Assembly: GCF_040807025.1 (NCBI RefSeq)
Contig: NC_090952.1
Coordinates: 1,798,001-1,862,000 of the forward strand
From: Struthio camelus
Taxonomy: Eukaryota > Chordata > Aves > Struthioniformes > Struthionidae
Length of the DNA: 64,000 bases
Reading direction: 5' to 3'
Of this stretch, positions 1-26,563 are shown piece after piece. Position numbers and translations under genes: made by a program. Numbering within the stretch: position 1 is the stretch's first letter; each line of letters starts with the position of its first letter. The notes below the pieces were generated by a model that did no database searches, was not told where the DNA came from, and saw nothing but the letters and a program-made list of their open reading frames with translations.

Positions 1-93
1 AACAGCAAGGTAGTGCCCAGACAGGGGGCCAGCCCAGGTGTTGGAGCCACAGTGCTCACAGCTGCTGCCCTCCGCAGCCATGTGCCACCCCAC

Positions 94-3000
94 CTGATGT
101 GCTGCTGCGTGGATGTTGCGCTGCTCACTCATGATGACATGGGGCAAATGCTGGTCTTTCCTGGGAGGTGCCGTGGGCGGCTTGAGCAGGAACCTGCCGG
201 ACAAGTGAAAAGATCAGGCCCTGGCACTGGGCTGAGACATTTTGCCACACCTCTCCCGCACTCACCGCTTCATTTTCTTTTTGCTGGGCCTCAGTCCCGT
301 GCCTCCCCACTCGCCCCAGCCTGGCAGCACCAAGTTCACTGGCTGCGGCTTCCCAGCCTGCTCTGCCTTGCGTTTCTCCCGGCGGAAGTCAGCAACCACG
401 TCGTCCCCTGCAAAGGCCTCTGTGATCACCCCTCTCTGGTCGATGCCACCCTCCTGCGGAGAGAGAGGTCAGTGCCCTGCAGCCAGCCCTGCTCCGGGCC
501 CCAGCAGGACAGGCCAGGCCCACTCACCTCTTCCTCCACGGCCACAGGCAGGCTGGGGCACTGGATCTCCTGGGACTTTCCAGCCAGCACAGCCTGCAAG
601 TTGATGATCCTCCTCTTCTTAGCCTTTCGTTTCTTGGCCTGTCTATCCTCAGCTCTGCCTTCTTGCTGCTGGTGCACTCTCTTCTCCGCTCCTGCGGCCA
701 CTGGTATTTCTTGCTCTTCTGCACACTCCTCTGAAGCAAAAGCCTCAACATCCTCCATCGTCTGCACGCGGCTCGGCTGCTCTAACAGTAAGACTTCCTG
801 CTGCGCCGGGGAAGGCTGATCAATCCCCATGCTCACCTGCTCTTCAGGGCAGATGGGGTGGACGGAGATATCCTCTGGCAGCTCAGACACCATCTCTGCC
901 TTATCAGCACCTACGGACGGAGGCAAATGGTGAGAAACGATCACCCCACGAACAGGGAAGGGGAGAGTAGGACAGCTGTGTGAAGACACAAGCCCCACAG
1001 CCCCTGCTTTGTTTCCTCAGCCCTGTGGCACACAAGGGCTCACATTACTCCAGGCTCCAAGCTCCTCACCTTGCAGTTCAGGGCTCGCTGCCTGCTGTCG
1101 CCGTATGTGCCGTTTCTGCTCAAAGTCTTGTAGCAAGGCTTCTTCCTCCGACATCTCCTCCTCTGACATATCCTTGCTCTCTGCAACAGCAGGCTCTGTA
1201 ACATCTCCAAGATCCTCCTGCACCTCAGGCTCCTTGGCTGGGCCGCTGGGCTTGCCCAACATCCAGGGATTAGCTCCGCTGGCGTCCATGGGGACAGTGG
1301 GGACAGACTCTGCCACAAGGTCCTCTGCAGGCACGTCGCCCGGCTCCTCCTCGGGCAGCTCCACCTGCACTTTCTGCATCAGCTCCTTGTTCTTGGCCAG
1401 CTGCTCCTGCATGGCTTTGCGGGCCTGCAAGGGGATCGAGATGTTTCCAACAGGCCAGAAACAACATGACTCCCCTTTCTGCCACCACTGGCATCTCACC
1501 CTTCCCCACCCTGTGCCTCACCTCCAGGTCATACTTAGCCATAATGGCCCTGGAGCGGGCCCATTTCCCTTTGTTCTGGTGCTTGAGGCTCATTCGCTCC
1601 TGGGGGAGAAGGGAGAAGTGTCAGAAAGAGCGTCCTCAGGGGCAGAGAGGTCCCAGAGGACGGGGGAGAGGAGCAAGAGCGGCACCTCCATCCTGAGTTG
1701 CTCCAGCTCTTCCAGCTTTGCCAAGGCAGCCTCGGGGTCCGCATTCCGCAGCAGCTCAAACTCCTTCAAGGCCTTGCGTCTCTTGCTCTTTTTCAGCACT
1801 CGATGGTACCTGCAGTGCAACGGCAAAGAGCCAGGGAGTGAGAACTCACGGTGCTGGGCAGGTGGCCCTGCACAAGCACACAGGCACCCTCTGAGGAAGG
1901 CGGCACTGTTCTGGGCAGGCAGCAGCACAGCTTCCCAGCCGTATTTCAACCTGCTGCTGGATGTGTTGCAGACCCCAGGGGCTGCTCTGCCTTCCTCCAT
2001 GTCTCAGCAATCTCCCGTCACCAGACACGGCTAGCGCCAGCACCGAAGCCTCAGCCCTCCCAAAACACACAAAGCATAGCAAGAGCAAATCCCTACTTCT
2101 TGCTCTTGATCTTCTTCTCTCGACGAGCCTTGGCTTCGTAGTAGGACTGCAGGACCCGAGCCTTCTGCAGCTCTGCTCGCCGCTGCCGAGCCTGCCGGGG
2201 AGCACAGAGTGAGGTCAAGCTCCAAGGAAGAGGCCTCCAGGGACAGGGTGTGAAAGAAAGCACTGACCTCCTCCAAACTCATTGCTTGCAGCGAGGCTTT
2301 CTCCTGTGGCGTCAGTAGCGGGTCTGTGATGGGCTGCTGTGTTTTGTGTAGCAGCCCAAAGATCTCCTGCTCTAGGGGAGTCCGGGCCTGTTGGAGGGAC
2401 AGAGCAGGCAGCAAGACCATGATGAGGGAAGGACTGCATGACCCAGCACCTACCCAACTCCCTCCATCCTTCCCGATGTCCCTGAGCAGGCCCCCGAGAG
2501 GGTACAGACAAGCAGGCTCCCCTCCTCCCTGGGGCTGCATTCACAGCCCTCCTCAGTCCCACACAGCAGCCAGAGGGTGGCCAAGGTACCAGGCCACATG
2601 GAAGGCAGCTCCTACCGCACTTTTTAAGTGGAAACAAGGGAACGGAGGGGCTAGTAGGTGCTAGAAGGGAAAGCAGGCGATGCCACGCCCAACTGAAACT
2701 GCAAGGGAGCTTTGGGCCTGAAAGGCAGCCTCTGGGCACCATGTGAAGGCAAGCGCTTGCTAGGTTGGGAGCTCAGTGAGGTTTACCTTCCACCTGGGCA
2801 TCTGCATACCTAGGAAAGCTCTCCAGAGGGGAGAGAACCTCTCCTGCCAAATAGCACAAGCCGCAGGGGAACGCGCGTTCAAAGCCAAGAGTATCATTCT
2901 TTCACAGGGAAAACACTTACAAACAGATGTGCCGAATTTGCTAGACCAAAACCCCCCCTCTACCCTCAGCATCAGTGGTGAGGGCTACTCAGAGGGCATC

Positions 3001-4787
3001 TAGCTCAGTGGAGAAGTTAGGAAACATCAGATTCTGCCCCAGTCTCAGGCAGAAAAAGGCTAAAGAGAGAGGAAAGGGCTTTGCCCAGCAAGGCACAGAA
3101 CAGGCTCTGCACCATGTGCTCACTTCCTGCCTAGCCTAGCCTCTTCCAGACAGCATTCACACATCTGCTCTGTGTGTGGAACGTGGAGAACTTCCCTTTT
3201 AATGCTCTCAAGCTCAGCATGCAGCTGCCCAGACCTGATTAGAGCCTCAGCTACAGGTCAGCCCTCCCTCAAACCTATGTGGCCCCATCCAGCAAAGACA
3301 GAAGTCAAGCTCCCCTTAGCAGACCGTTCAGAAAACCACGCGACAGCTATGTGCTGCCAGCAGACACCTGACAGCACCCACCTTCCAAGCCGAAACCACT
3401 TGCTCCAGGGGTGCAACTGCCACGAGCTCCTGCTTCATGGGAAAAGTCAGCTGCTCTGCTCGTCGGTTCTGCAAAACCACCTGCTGCCATTTGCCAACAT
3501 CTTTAGAGGTCCTTACATAGGCTGCTTCTCTCACGACCTGTAGTAACAAGGGAAAGAAGGGAAATGAATGAGTAGAGAGAAGAACCTGACCTGAAGAACA
3601 AGAAAATCCAGTCAGCATCAGAGCAGAGAGGCACTCATAGGCTCACCCTTATTGCCCCTTAAGGCCAGAGCTTCCTCCCTCACCACTCCCTCTGCTGCTT
3701 GCCTGTAGCCTGCACAGGCCCACTTACCCGTTCTGCCTCCTCTTTGCTAAGTGGTAGCTCCACCGCCTTTTTCTGCTTCACTTTGTTCAGCTCTTTCTTC
3801 ACACTGCTCAGGGCAGATTTGGCCTTGATAGGCTGCAGCAGTTCAGACAGAACCAGCTTCTCCCCAGCACCTAGACAAAGTCCAGCATGTCAACACAGGT
3901 GCAGGACAGCTGAGCCAAGCATCACCACAGGCTGCAGCTGCATGTAGCCCACTGATCCAACACAGACATAGCAAACTCCCAGCCATCAACCCTGAGCCAA
4001 CAAAGCAGTGACCCACTTTGACAGCAGGAGCTCTGCAGGCCCGCCTAAAGGGATCTCACCTTTGCAGCTGACGTTGAACTCTGACACCTGCACACTTGCC
4101 TCTGTACGCTCTGCCAGCTTCCGCCTGCATGAGAAGGAAAGCAAATAAATTAAAAAGCTACTCATGTACCCTCCAGGTGCTTCTCCTCCCCCATGCAACT
4201 ATGATAGAGGCAAAGGAGCCCGTGCCAGCAGGAGAAGGAACCAACCCTTTCGCCTTCTTTCGGAGTACTCCCATGCAGCCATGCAAGCACAACGGCAAGG
4301 AAACACAGCGCGCGTTTAGGAGCCCCAAGGCCAAGCTGCAGAGAAGAGTCCCTCAGACGCTCAGAAACTCACCGCTTCTGTCCGGAGAGGGAGCTAACTG
4401 CCTCCAGGAGCTGCTGATGCCGCCGTTCGCCATCATCCTCCGCCCCCTGGCACACGGCAGACACAGTCACAAGGAGGCCAGCCCGGCAGAGTAGCGCAGC
4501 GCCCTCGCGGGCGCTGAGTCGGACAGCAGGGATGCGCCCGCGGCCCCTGCCTGCCTTCCCGGAGCCCGGCGCTGCTCCCTAAGGCAGCGCCGGCCGCACG
4601 GCCTCCCCGCCGGGCTGCGCCCACACCTCTGGCCAGGCCGCCCTCCCTCCGCCGCGGCCCCCCCGGGGCACACGGCGCCGGGGAGCCGCCGGGAAAGCCG
4701 GCCCGGCCCGGCCCGGCCCGGCCCGCTCACCTCGTCCTCGCTAGCGCTCACGGCCGCCTCCACGCCGAGCCAATCCTCCTCCGCCAT
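94..4787 (-). CDS. UTP14A: U3 small nucleolar RNA-associated protein 14 homologue A, 3' part missing
   Basis: UTP14A is a nucleolar component of the small-subunit processome, needed for 18S rRNA maturation. Thirteen exons join in frame, 5' to 3' on the minus strand: 4787-4731, 4446-4373, 4124-4060, 3870-3728, 3537-3382, 2387-2268, 2191-2097, 1809-1686, 1599-1522, 1424-1070, 910-528, 453-266 and 193-94. They give 646 codons; the human protein is about 770 residues, so the C-terminal tail lies beyond the left edge. Family landmarks are KLAERTE in exon 3, RTPLEQEIF in exon 6, MSLKHQNKGKWARSRAIMAKYDLE in two pieces across exon 9, an acidic middle in exons 10-11, and LPGWGEWGGTGL in exon 12. All introns are GT-AG. 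The chosen ATG has G at -3 and +4. The frame stays open upstream inside the CpG island, but no human-like sequence is seen there. The N-terminus appears shorter than in mammals. Confidence 0.95.
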
Positions 4788-5300
4788 TGCTTTGCACGCG
4801 AGCCCCGCCGTAAAACTCGCCGCGCTGTCGCACGGCCCGCCGTAAAGCACGCCGCTACCACCCGGACTGCTGTCGCAACGCGCCGCAACGCCGCGCCACT
4901 CCACGCCACTCCGCGCCGCGCCGCCCCACGCCGCGCGTGACGCCACCGGTTGCCGTGGCAGCGGAGCCTGGAGGGCAGCGAGGGGGCGGGCCAAGCCGCG
5001 CTGGGGGAGGCGCGGCCGGGCGGCGCCCGGCGCGGGGAGGGGGGGAGTCGTCTCGCGCGCAGGCGCGCTCCCGCGGCGGGGGCCCGAGGGCCGGGCTCGT
5101 GCGCAGGCGCGCTCCCGCGGCGGGGCAGCGCAGCGCGGCGGAGGGGCCGGGCCGGGCCGGGCCGGGCCGCGGGAAGGCGCCTCCCGGCCGTGGCGCCGCT
5201 GCCCGTCGCCGCCGGCCGCGGGAGCCGGTTCCTGGCGGCGGGTGCCCTGCGCTGGGCTCCGCCTGCGCGTTGCGCTTTGAGGCTTTCCGTTGGGCGCTGG
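4540..5300. promoter_or_regulatory. CpG island and likely UTP14A promoter
   Basis: This stretch is extremely rich in C, G and CpG. It covers UTP14A exon 1 and the DNA upstream of it. Two copies of a roughly 25 bp block sharing GCGCAGGCGCGCTCCCGCGG lie near 5055-5080 and 5100-5125, and GCGCAGGCGC resembles half of an NRF1 site. Pentamer runs of GGCCC occur at about 4700-4725 (intron 1) and about 5146-5168. No TATA box is evident. The island may also fire on the plus strand, but no plus-strand gene was recognised there. Start sites cannot be placed from sequence alone. Confidence 0.7.
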
Positions 5301-5309
5301 TACTCTCAA

Positions 5310-8300
5310 AGGTGTCTTCGCAGCTCTTGAGCGTCCCCAGGGAAGCGTCTAGCTAAGGCGGTTGAGTTTCCAGGGGGCTGGGCTCCTCCGCCTGGGCCGA
5401 GCTGCCTGGCCGTCAGGACCCGCTTGAGGAGCGGCTGCAAAGCTTCGTTTGCTCGTCTCGCTGGCAGAGAAGATGAGAGGCAGAGCATTTCACGCCTGCT
5501 CACGTGGAGCCGTGCAACTTGTCTAAACTCACGTTTCTTGCCTGCTTCTTGGGGCTGTCCCGCATGCGCAGGGACATGATTTGCTTCGGACTATAGGGAG
5601 ATGAAAAGCAGAAGCACCCTTGGTCACATGTGGTTGTGGGGGCGGAAAGAGCGCCCAGCACCCTGCTAGCCCTCCCGCTTTGCCTTACGCAGCTAAATGG
5701 GGCCAAACTCCTGGAGCCTGGCAAGGCGCAGGGCTGAGTCCTGCTGGGGCTGGCATCAGCTTGCCCGGCTGGCAGCACCTGCGGTGGTGGTGATGCCAGC
5801 CAGCCGGAGCTGGCGCTGGCCATGGTGGCCGGTCGGGCTGGAGACCCTCAAGCTCCTTTCACAGCCATGCTGCTGCAGATGCTGCACAAGAGCACTCGTT
5901 TGACTGAACTTTCCCCAGAGCAGCCCCGTTTCGGCTCTCCAGTGACCTGTGCCAGCGGGTGGGAAAGGGCCCGTGGCGGTGGCTGGACATGTGGAAAGCC
6001 ATGGGCAATGGAAACCCTTTTCTCCCAGAGCTTGGGGGTGGGTTGCGATGATGCAAAGCTGCAGGTGTTGAGAGGCTCGTGGCCCAAAATCGCTACCAGG
6101 CAGCAGGAGCAAGCAGAGTGGCTTCTGGGGCTGTTGGCACGGTGATGGGCGCTGCACTGACAAGGGTGGTGGTGGCATCGGGCAGAAAATTGGGCAGCGC
6201 AAAGGAGCTTGCCAAGGGTTTGCATACCCTGAGATGGGACACGCGGCCCTTCTTCTTCCCCGGGCGGGCCCCTGTCCTCACAGTGAGGGGGGACAGCGCA
6301 AAACTTTAGGGAGGAGAAGAGGTCACCTCGGGGAGGTGCAAACGTTAGTGGTTTCACCTGCGGGCCAGTGTCCCGTGCTGCCTGCACGCGTGCAGCTGCG
6401 GAGTCGGTCCCTGCTGAGCATCCTCCACCCTCCACATCCAACCCTGCCTGCGGGAAGCGGTGCTGAGCTTGGCGTGAAAGGCCTTCCAGGGCAGGGCCTG
6501 GGGAAGGGAGAAAAATAACAAGCTGTTCCTGTATCTATTTCAGTCTCCATGGCAACGATGATAAAAAGTTCTCTTTTTTTCCTCAGTTTTGGAACACCGC
6601 TCCCTCTGCTGCGTCCAGCCCTTGCCTGCGGCACCGAGCTCGGATGAGACGTGGGGCCACGGGGGGGTGGGAGGGGACACAAGGGGTCCCGCGGCTGGAG
6701 GCATCACTGCCCCGTACAGACCGCCAGCCCCAACCTGCTGCCGTGTGTGATGCAGTGCCAGCACCAGGGCCCGTCCCTTGCGCTGAACACCGCAATTGGT
6801 GGCAGCAAGACAGCGCAAAATTCAGCGCGCAGCACTGAGCTGCAGGCGTGAAGGCTGCCGCCTGCAGGGAGAGGGTGGAGGATTGGGAAATACCCAGACA
6901 GGAACAGCCTGGAGGCTCATGGCATTTATCAGGCCTCAAAGCAAAGCATCTTGATATCTTTTCCTTTTACCGTGAGCCCCAGCACCTTTGCACCAAGCTT
7001 TTTCCACCCTGAGGTCGCCATGTTGCTGCTGAGCAGCCCTGCAGAAGGGAAGGGGTGTTTTGGGCAGCATATTGTGAGAAAACGGAAAAGAAAAGGGGAA
7101 CAGGTGGGGTTTGGCAATGATCAGGCTCACGGTCAGACCTTGGGCAAGGCTTCAGGGGAGGCTGTAGCCACGGCTGCTCGGAGCGGCAGGTCTGGCAGAT
7201 GCCTGCCTGAAACAGCCTTTCCAAGGAGTCCTGTTTAATGCAGTCCCTGAGGTGATTCCTTATCCTTTCCAGGTCCTTTTCTTGCACGATGTGCCTTGGG
7301 CTGCTCACGCTTCCCAAAGGGAACGTTTCGGGGCAGCCCTTGGCCATGGGGGTAAAGCCAGGACGCACCACACTGGCAGCGGGCAATGCTGTGAGGCCAG
7401 GGCAGAGGAGAGCTGCCCGACACGGGCGCTGCAGTCCCCCCCGTGCAGGGATCAGCTGCAATTGCACCTGCGGGCACTGACGCTCCCCTAACACATCCCA
7501 GGCCGAACATCACACCGCCAGCCAGGCAGCTCGCCGGAAACACAGTACCCTGTGGGGGTTAATGAGAAAAAGCAGAAGTTAATGTGAAATAACTCCCTGC
7601 GCCCCCTCTCCCCCCTTAAGGCAAGCTCTAAGCAGACCACACAAATACCCAGTGGAGTCAAACACAGCATTTTTTACCTACATGATTGCAGGAAGCTGAA
7701 CTTATTTTTGCATGGAGGGTCTTGATAAAGGTCGAGCTGCTGCAGGACAGGATCCGCTAACTGAAAAGGGAGGTCACAGGGCAGGGAGAGACGGGGAGAA
7801 GGCAGAGACGAGTGGAGCTGACGAAGAGGAGGGTGAAGCACCGATGCATGTGGCCAGTGGAGAGGGGGTCCAAACAGGCCAGTTCAGACCACAAAGAGTT
7901 TGTAAAGGCGCAGAGATCCTAGCTCTGCCTGCGTTCATTGCTGCTGCTGGTGTCAAGGGCATTTCTCCTTCAAAAGCATATACAAGAGGCTAAGTAAGAA
8001 AGCAAAGTGTTCATTTTTGTTTGGCCTTCTGGGTGGGTTTTTTTTCCACTCTTGGGAAAAACCAGTAACACGCCCCGCAACTGTTTCCTTCTCCCTTCAA
8101 CGTTTCTGGTCTTGATGCGTGTCAGCGCGACGCATGGCGTTAGCGGGCCTTTCAGCCCTTCCTTGCAGCCAGGGCATCGGCTGGAGAGCCTGAGTGCCCC
8201 GAGTGTGGTCACCCTCTGGGGACAGCCCCATCTTCTAAGGAGTTTGGGATCTCTGGTGCAAGCGGGGTCTGCTGAGTGGCTCCTCCTCGAGCTTGTCCTT

Positions 8301-9050
8301 GGGAATGCTTGGAATGAAAACTCTGAGGCTCTTCATATCCCCAAGGAGCACAAAACCGTTAATGTCTCGTTAAGTTATGCTCGTTAAGTTCCTCCTCTGG
8401 GTACCTCCTGCCCTGCAGGGAAAGGGAAAAGGATGTGGCTTGCACAAATGAGGGATGGCTGCAGGAAAACAGGAATTTAAGACAATAACCTGGGGAACGT
8501 GGGGTTTTGTTCTGGGTGCGAAGTACCGATTCCCCGTCAGCACAGGCCATGGACACAAAGGAGACGGGGGACTGGCCTTAAACTCTCTGGCCCTTGGCAA
8601 ACACAACTTCACTTTAAATTATTGGACAATCCTGGGGTGGGGAATTGTTAGGAAACAGCTGATTGTGTGGCACATGCACAGCAAAGGCAAAATAGAGGGT
8701 GTTGTGGAAAGGTGAGAATAGACGCTGGGAAATAGGTGTTTATTATTGACGTGAGAGGAAAGCCACAGGCTCTGAGTTGGCCAGCTGGATTTTAAGTTGC
8801 AAATTCAGTCAGTTGGGCGAGGAGGCTGGAAGGGAAGAGCAGAGCCTGATGCTACCTCCTTCGCTGGTGGCACTGAACTAGTGTAGAGGCCGCCCCAGCA
8901 CCAAACCAAAGCTTGACCCCTTATGAGGAGGCAAGCGGGGAAATTTTGTCCCCCAGATCCCCATAGCTGCCTCGAAAGACCATCCAGCCCCCAGCAGGAA
9001 ATTCCACCAGTCCCTGGCAGCACAGACAGGCTTTGCTCTGCAGTGGACGC
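5310..9050. other. Intergenic region between UTP14A and ZDHHC9
   Basis: Moderately GC-rich DNA without a recognised gene. Open frames here are short and unlike any family I know. A minus-strand frame at 6967-7494 is the only one that looks slightly protein-like and is discussed as a finding. No tRNA or other structural RNA was recognised. Confidence 0.6.
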
Positions 9051-9067
9051 AGGCCAGGCCGGCAGCG

Positions 9068-9290
9068 TGGCTGTCCCGTGCCTGTCCCCTGCACGCACCA
9101 CGTCCCCTTGGGCACGCCACGAGTCTGTCCACTCCGTCCCCTCCAGACACACGGTGCGGCTGTCCTGTGTCTGTCCCGTGTCTGTGCCCTGCACACGCCC
9201 TGTCTCTGTCCCGTGTCCGTCTCCATCCGTCCCTCTGCACAGGCCGTGCCTGTCCTGTGTCTGTCCCCTGTCCATCCCCCTCGACACGCC
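9068..9290. repeat. Degenerate pyrimidine-rich TGTCC-type tandem repeat
   Basis: Variants of CTGTCC, GTGTCTGTCCC and CCTGCACACGCC follow one another for about 220 bp on the plus strand, with imperfect periodicity. It sits just upstream of the ZDHHC9 CpG island and looks like an old, diverged minisatellite. Confidence 0.55.
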
Positions 9291-9354
9291 TTTTCCACCT
9301 CGCTCCGTCCCCTCTGGCCTGCCCCGCCCCACGCGACCCCGGCCGCGCGGAGAG

Positions 9355-9362
9355 GCCGCGGC

Positions 9363-9407
<45 letters not shown>

Positions 9408-9412
9408 GGCAG
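9355..9412. repeat. CGG/GGC trinucleotide repeat
   Basis: About 18 tandem GGC units, interrupted by two GGT units, lie inside the ZDHHC9 CpG island roughly 360 bp upstream of the inferred first-exon donor. Because the run is long and free of stops, it yields long spurious open frames on both strands. Confidence 0.85.
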
Positions 9413-9699
9413 GCCCCGCGCCAGCCCGCCTGTGCCCCCGGCCGTGCCCCCTGCCCTCGCCCCCGCCCCCGCCCCGCGGCGGCGCAGGCTCCGCCCCCGG
9501 CCACGTGCCTGCACCGGGGAGGCCCCGCCCCCCGCGCCGGCCTCCCCTTGTCCGTGTCGGAGCCGGCGGGGGGGGGCGCCGCGGAGTGACTTCGAGCGCG
9601 CCCAATGGGAAGGCGCAGAGCTGCTCGGCGGGGTGGAGCGTCGAGAGGGCCGGGGCCAATGGCTGGCCGCAGCCCCGCCCCCGTCGGCAGCGCGGGGCG

Positions 9700-9776
9700 T
9701 GGCGGCCCCTCCCGCAGCGCTGAGGGAGTGAGCGGCCCGCCCGGCCCGTCGCGGCGCTGCCGACACCGGTCGAGGG
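9700..9776 (+). other. ZDHHC9: Putative non-coding exon 1 of ZDHHC9 (5' end approximate)
   Basis: A consensus donor (GTGAGC) follows position 9776 downstream of the CCAAT boxes. A matching acceptor, with pyrimidine tract then CCCGCAG, ends at 10117. The 5' UTR is therefore probably split, with exon 2 starting at 10118. The left boundary given is a guess, since no transcript evidence is available. Confidence 0.45.
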
Positions 9777-10090
9777 GTGAGCGGCGGCCCGGCCCCCCCT
9801 GCCCCTCGCCGGCCCACTGCACCCCGGGGCGGCCGCGGGCGGGCCCTGCCCCGCCCTGCCCCGCCCCCTCCCCCCCTCCCCCCCCCGCGGATCTGGGTAT
9901 CCTCGGCGCTGGGGCTCGTCGTGGCCGCGCCCCTGCGCTCCCGCCCCCCCCCCCCCGTCCCGGCGGGGTTTCCATGGCGACCCCCCTCCCGGGGCTCGGT
10001 GGGGTTTCCACGGCGACGGCCGCCTTCCCCGGCGCCCGGGGCGGTGGGGCCTGCCGCGGCCCCCGAGCCGGGCCGCGGCCCCGCTGCTGA

Positions 10091-23859
<13,769 letters not shown>

Positions 23860-26540
23860 CCTCTGTTTGAAAGGGAGAACTTTCTTGTTTTGTCTAATCA
23901 AAGCTGGAAGTGATTGAGGAGAGGAGGAGATGGGCTGGATGGCAGGCAAGCGATTCCTCATGGCCATTTTGCTTTAGTTGTTATTCACCTCGATTCGTAG
24001 GCAAGTGCGAGCTGGTGCTGGCCCTGCATGGTGTCAAAGGATAAGTGTGAGTAGCCCATGTTGATCATTAAGGGGCACTCACCACCACTGAAGCTGGTCT
24101 CCCTGCAGGTCGAGGCAGGACCTCTTGCTCTGCAGGTTGTCCTCAGTGCTAAAAGCCAGCTCCGGTGGCCTGGTCTGTCCCTCCGTCTGGCCCCGACCCT
24201 CTGACCAGATGACTTGTGGCTGAGCAGCTCAGAAGTGACAGTGGGGTTGGCCTGCTCCCTGCTGCTGAGGAATCCTGGTGGGAAGGGGAAAGCAATTATG
24301 GCAGTAACGTCCTCTCTCCCCTCCTCCCTCCTTCCTCTAATTTGTGGCATTGTTTTATTGGTTAACGTGGCAGGGGTTGTCAGGAGACATTTTGGTGCCA
24401 AAAGGGCCAAAACGACTGGGGAGGTGTTCTACTGACAACACTTTTTAAGGTAGCTTCCTTCCCGTACTCCCTCTTTTAATGTGACTTAGCAGGTGCGAGA
24501 GCAGTCATGGCGTGGAGCCTCCCTCCCATCTTTTCTCTGGGGCTTGTGTGTAACTGAGAGCTCAGGAGAAGGAGGGGGGCAGCCCGCCTTCCTGCTGCCA
24601 CCCTGTGCCTGCCACAGGACGGTTATGCGAGGGCTGTGTTGAGCAGAAGGGGAGGGTCTGCCTGTGTCACTCACTCTCTTACCAGGTGCAGGGCAGAATT
24701 TGTTCCTGGGTGCCAGCTCCGAGCCCAGGTGCTCCCTCCCCCTTCTCTGCAAGGTTGTGGCACACCGGTCAGCCCCTACTCTGTGGAAGCTCAGCCCTGA
24801 TTCCTACCTCCTCTCCTCTCTTCCCCTTGTTTCTCAGCCATCCTTGACTGGCTTTCAGGGTTTTGAATCTTCTCTAGGCCTTGCTGGCTGCTCTGGTTCT
24901 AGCTGTTCGATGTCAGCCATCTGTACCTCCCCAGGAGAGAAAGGAGATGCTGGGGCCAAGCAATGGTGGGAAACTTCTGCCCTGTGGCAGGGATTCCCTT
25001 CCATTGCGGCATTCCCAGTCCTGGGCCTATTGATGCCTCTGGCGGTTGGGCTGGGGTGGCTTTGTGTCTGAGTGGCGAAGCAAGCTCTTCCCCACAATGA
25101 TTAGAGGTGGAAGAAAAATCATTTTTTGTACTGGCGTTCTTCCATTCCCTGCCTTGTGGGGCCAGTTCTTCTGTGTCCTTGCAGCCATGAAGGGAGTGAG
25201 TGACAAACAGGCTGTCACAGGAGGGCCTTGTCAGGGCAGTCCTGCTTGTTTCTCTGGGATGCTTCTGCCTCCATCGCAGGAGACCTGTTCCTCCCTTCCT
25301 GGCCCCACACTTTAAATCACTTTCTACTCCAAGCCGCTGTCTTGAAAGAGGAGGGGGAGCCTGTGGACCCTCTGGAGCCCTCTGTTTGCCTCCCAACTCA
25401 CCCCTCTTTCCTAGCCCCTTGCAGTGTTGACCTGCACCTTGCCGGGTAGCGGGTGAAATGGTGTTAATGTGGCCATTGGTGCTGCCCTCTCTCCCTGTCC
25501 TGCTTTACAGGAGTGCTGAGGACTTGCCTCTTTGGTGAGAGGTCAGAGCTGCTGCCCTGGGGTTGGCCGGCTAATTTCCACCTGGCTTGGCCCTGCTTCT
25601 GGCGTGAACTGCTCCCCACAGGCTTCTACCTGGGAAAGAACCGCTGCTGTCCCACCTTGAGCAGGGCTGAAACTGCTCCACTTTCCAGCCATTGCCAACC
25701 TTCAGCCAGATGGTCAGACCCGTCCTGTCCCTCCTGGCAAGGCACAAGCCAGGTTTGGAGTCCTGGGGCTAGCACCACCACCTGCTGCTGGCCCTGGGGT
25801 GCTGTGCCCTGCCCCAGGGTGTGCCCCTCCATGTTGGGCTCCGAGGTGGGAGCCACCCCCACCTCTCACATCTGCCCCAACACGCTACTGACCAAATCTC
25901 AAACTTGTTGCGAAAAAATGTATTTTTCAGTTTTACTAATCTATTTTCTAACGCAATGTGTCGAGTGCTGCCTGTTGGGGCAGTCGCAGATGCTGCCTGC
26001 ACCTGTGGTTCCTGTCTGCTCTGTTCAGGTTCTCTGTGAAGGAAGTTTGGGTGGGGGAGGTGGGGGAGTTGTTTTGGGGCTTTTTTTTTTTCTTTTTTGG
26101 AAACAATGAAGGAAACTTAATTGGTTTGAAAAATAGCTGAGCTGTAGCCTCTGCCTTTGTCTGTCTGTGCGTACCCCCCCCCCCCAAAAAAAAAAAAACA
26201 AACAAAAAAACCAGGCTGCTGCCTTTCCCCAGCAGCTCTTCAGCCCCTGTATCTTACACTTTTGTGGTGTGGTCAAGCCAGCCTCTGTCTTACCTGAGTC
26301 CTGCTGGTGCCTCAGGGTGGCTGAAAGGAAGCGGGGGTTTGGTGAGAAGGCTCTGCAGCCTGTACTGAGCAGTGATGGAGCCCATTAGGCAAAGCGGAGA
26401 GGTATCCTGGGAGACTTTAAACTGCAGCCTCATTGAAAATGCCTTGGTCCCTTCCCGGTGTAGAAGCAACATGGAGTGCCTGGCTCCCCAGCCCTTTCCT
26501 AAGCTTTTGGTGCAGGTAGGAGGAGACCAAAGGCTAGAGC
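23860..26540 (+). other. ZDHHC9 3' UTR and convergent intergenic stretch
   Basis: After the ZDHHC9 stop there is a long non-coding stretch up to the SASH3 3' end. By eye I find no AATAAA or ATTAAA on the plus strand here, so the ZDHHC9 cleavage site cannot be placed. Homopolymer runs occur near 26081-26096 (T) and 26168-26210 (C then A). Confidence 0.5.
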
Positions 26541-26557
26541 AAGAAGTATTAGCACAG

Positions 26558-26563
26558 TTTATT
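26558..26563 (-). terminator. SASH3: Poly(A) signal, probably of SASH3
   Basis: Plus-strand TTTATT reads AATAAA on the minus strand, about 1.47 kb downstream of the SASH3 stop. It is the first canonical signal noticed there. It implies a 3' UTR of about 1.5 kb that converges with ZDHHC9. Confidence 0.6.

Noticed and set aside
1-93. Search for the next UTP14A exon at the left edge
   Set aside because: The minus strand here does not encode the expected VRVLPYPF-type continuation. It reads as intron, so the last exons must lie outside the window.
4467-5309. In-frame upstream extension of UTP14A exon 1 to a 280-codon frame
   Set aside because: The upstream part is CpG-island sequence with Arg/Ala/Pro bias and no resemblance to UTP14A. 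The ATG at 4787 has a good context.
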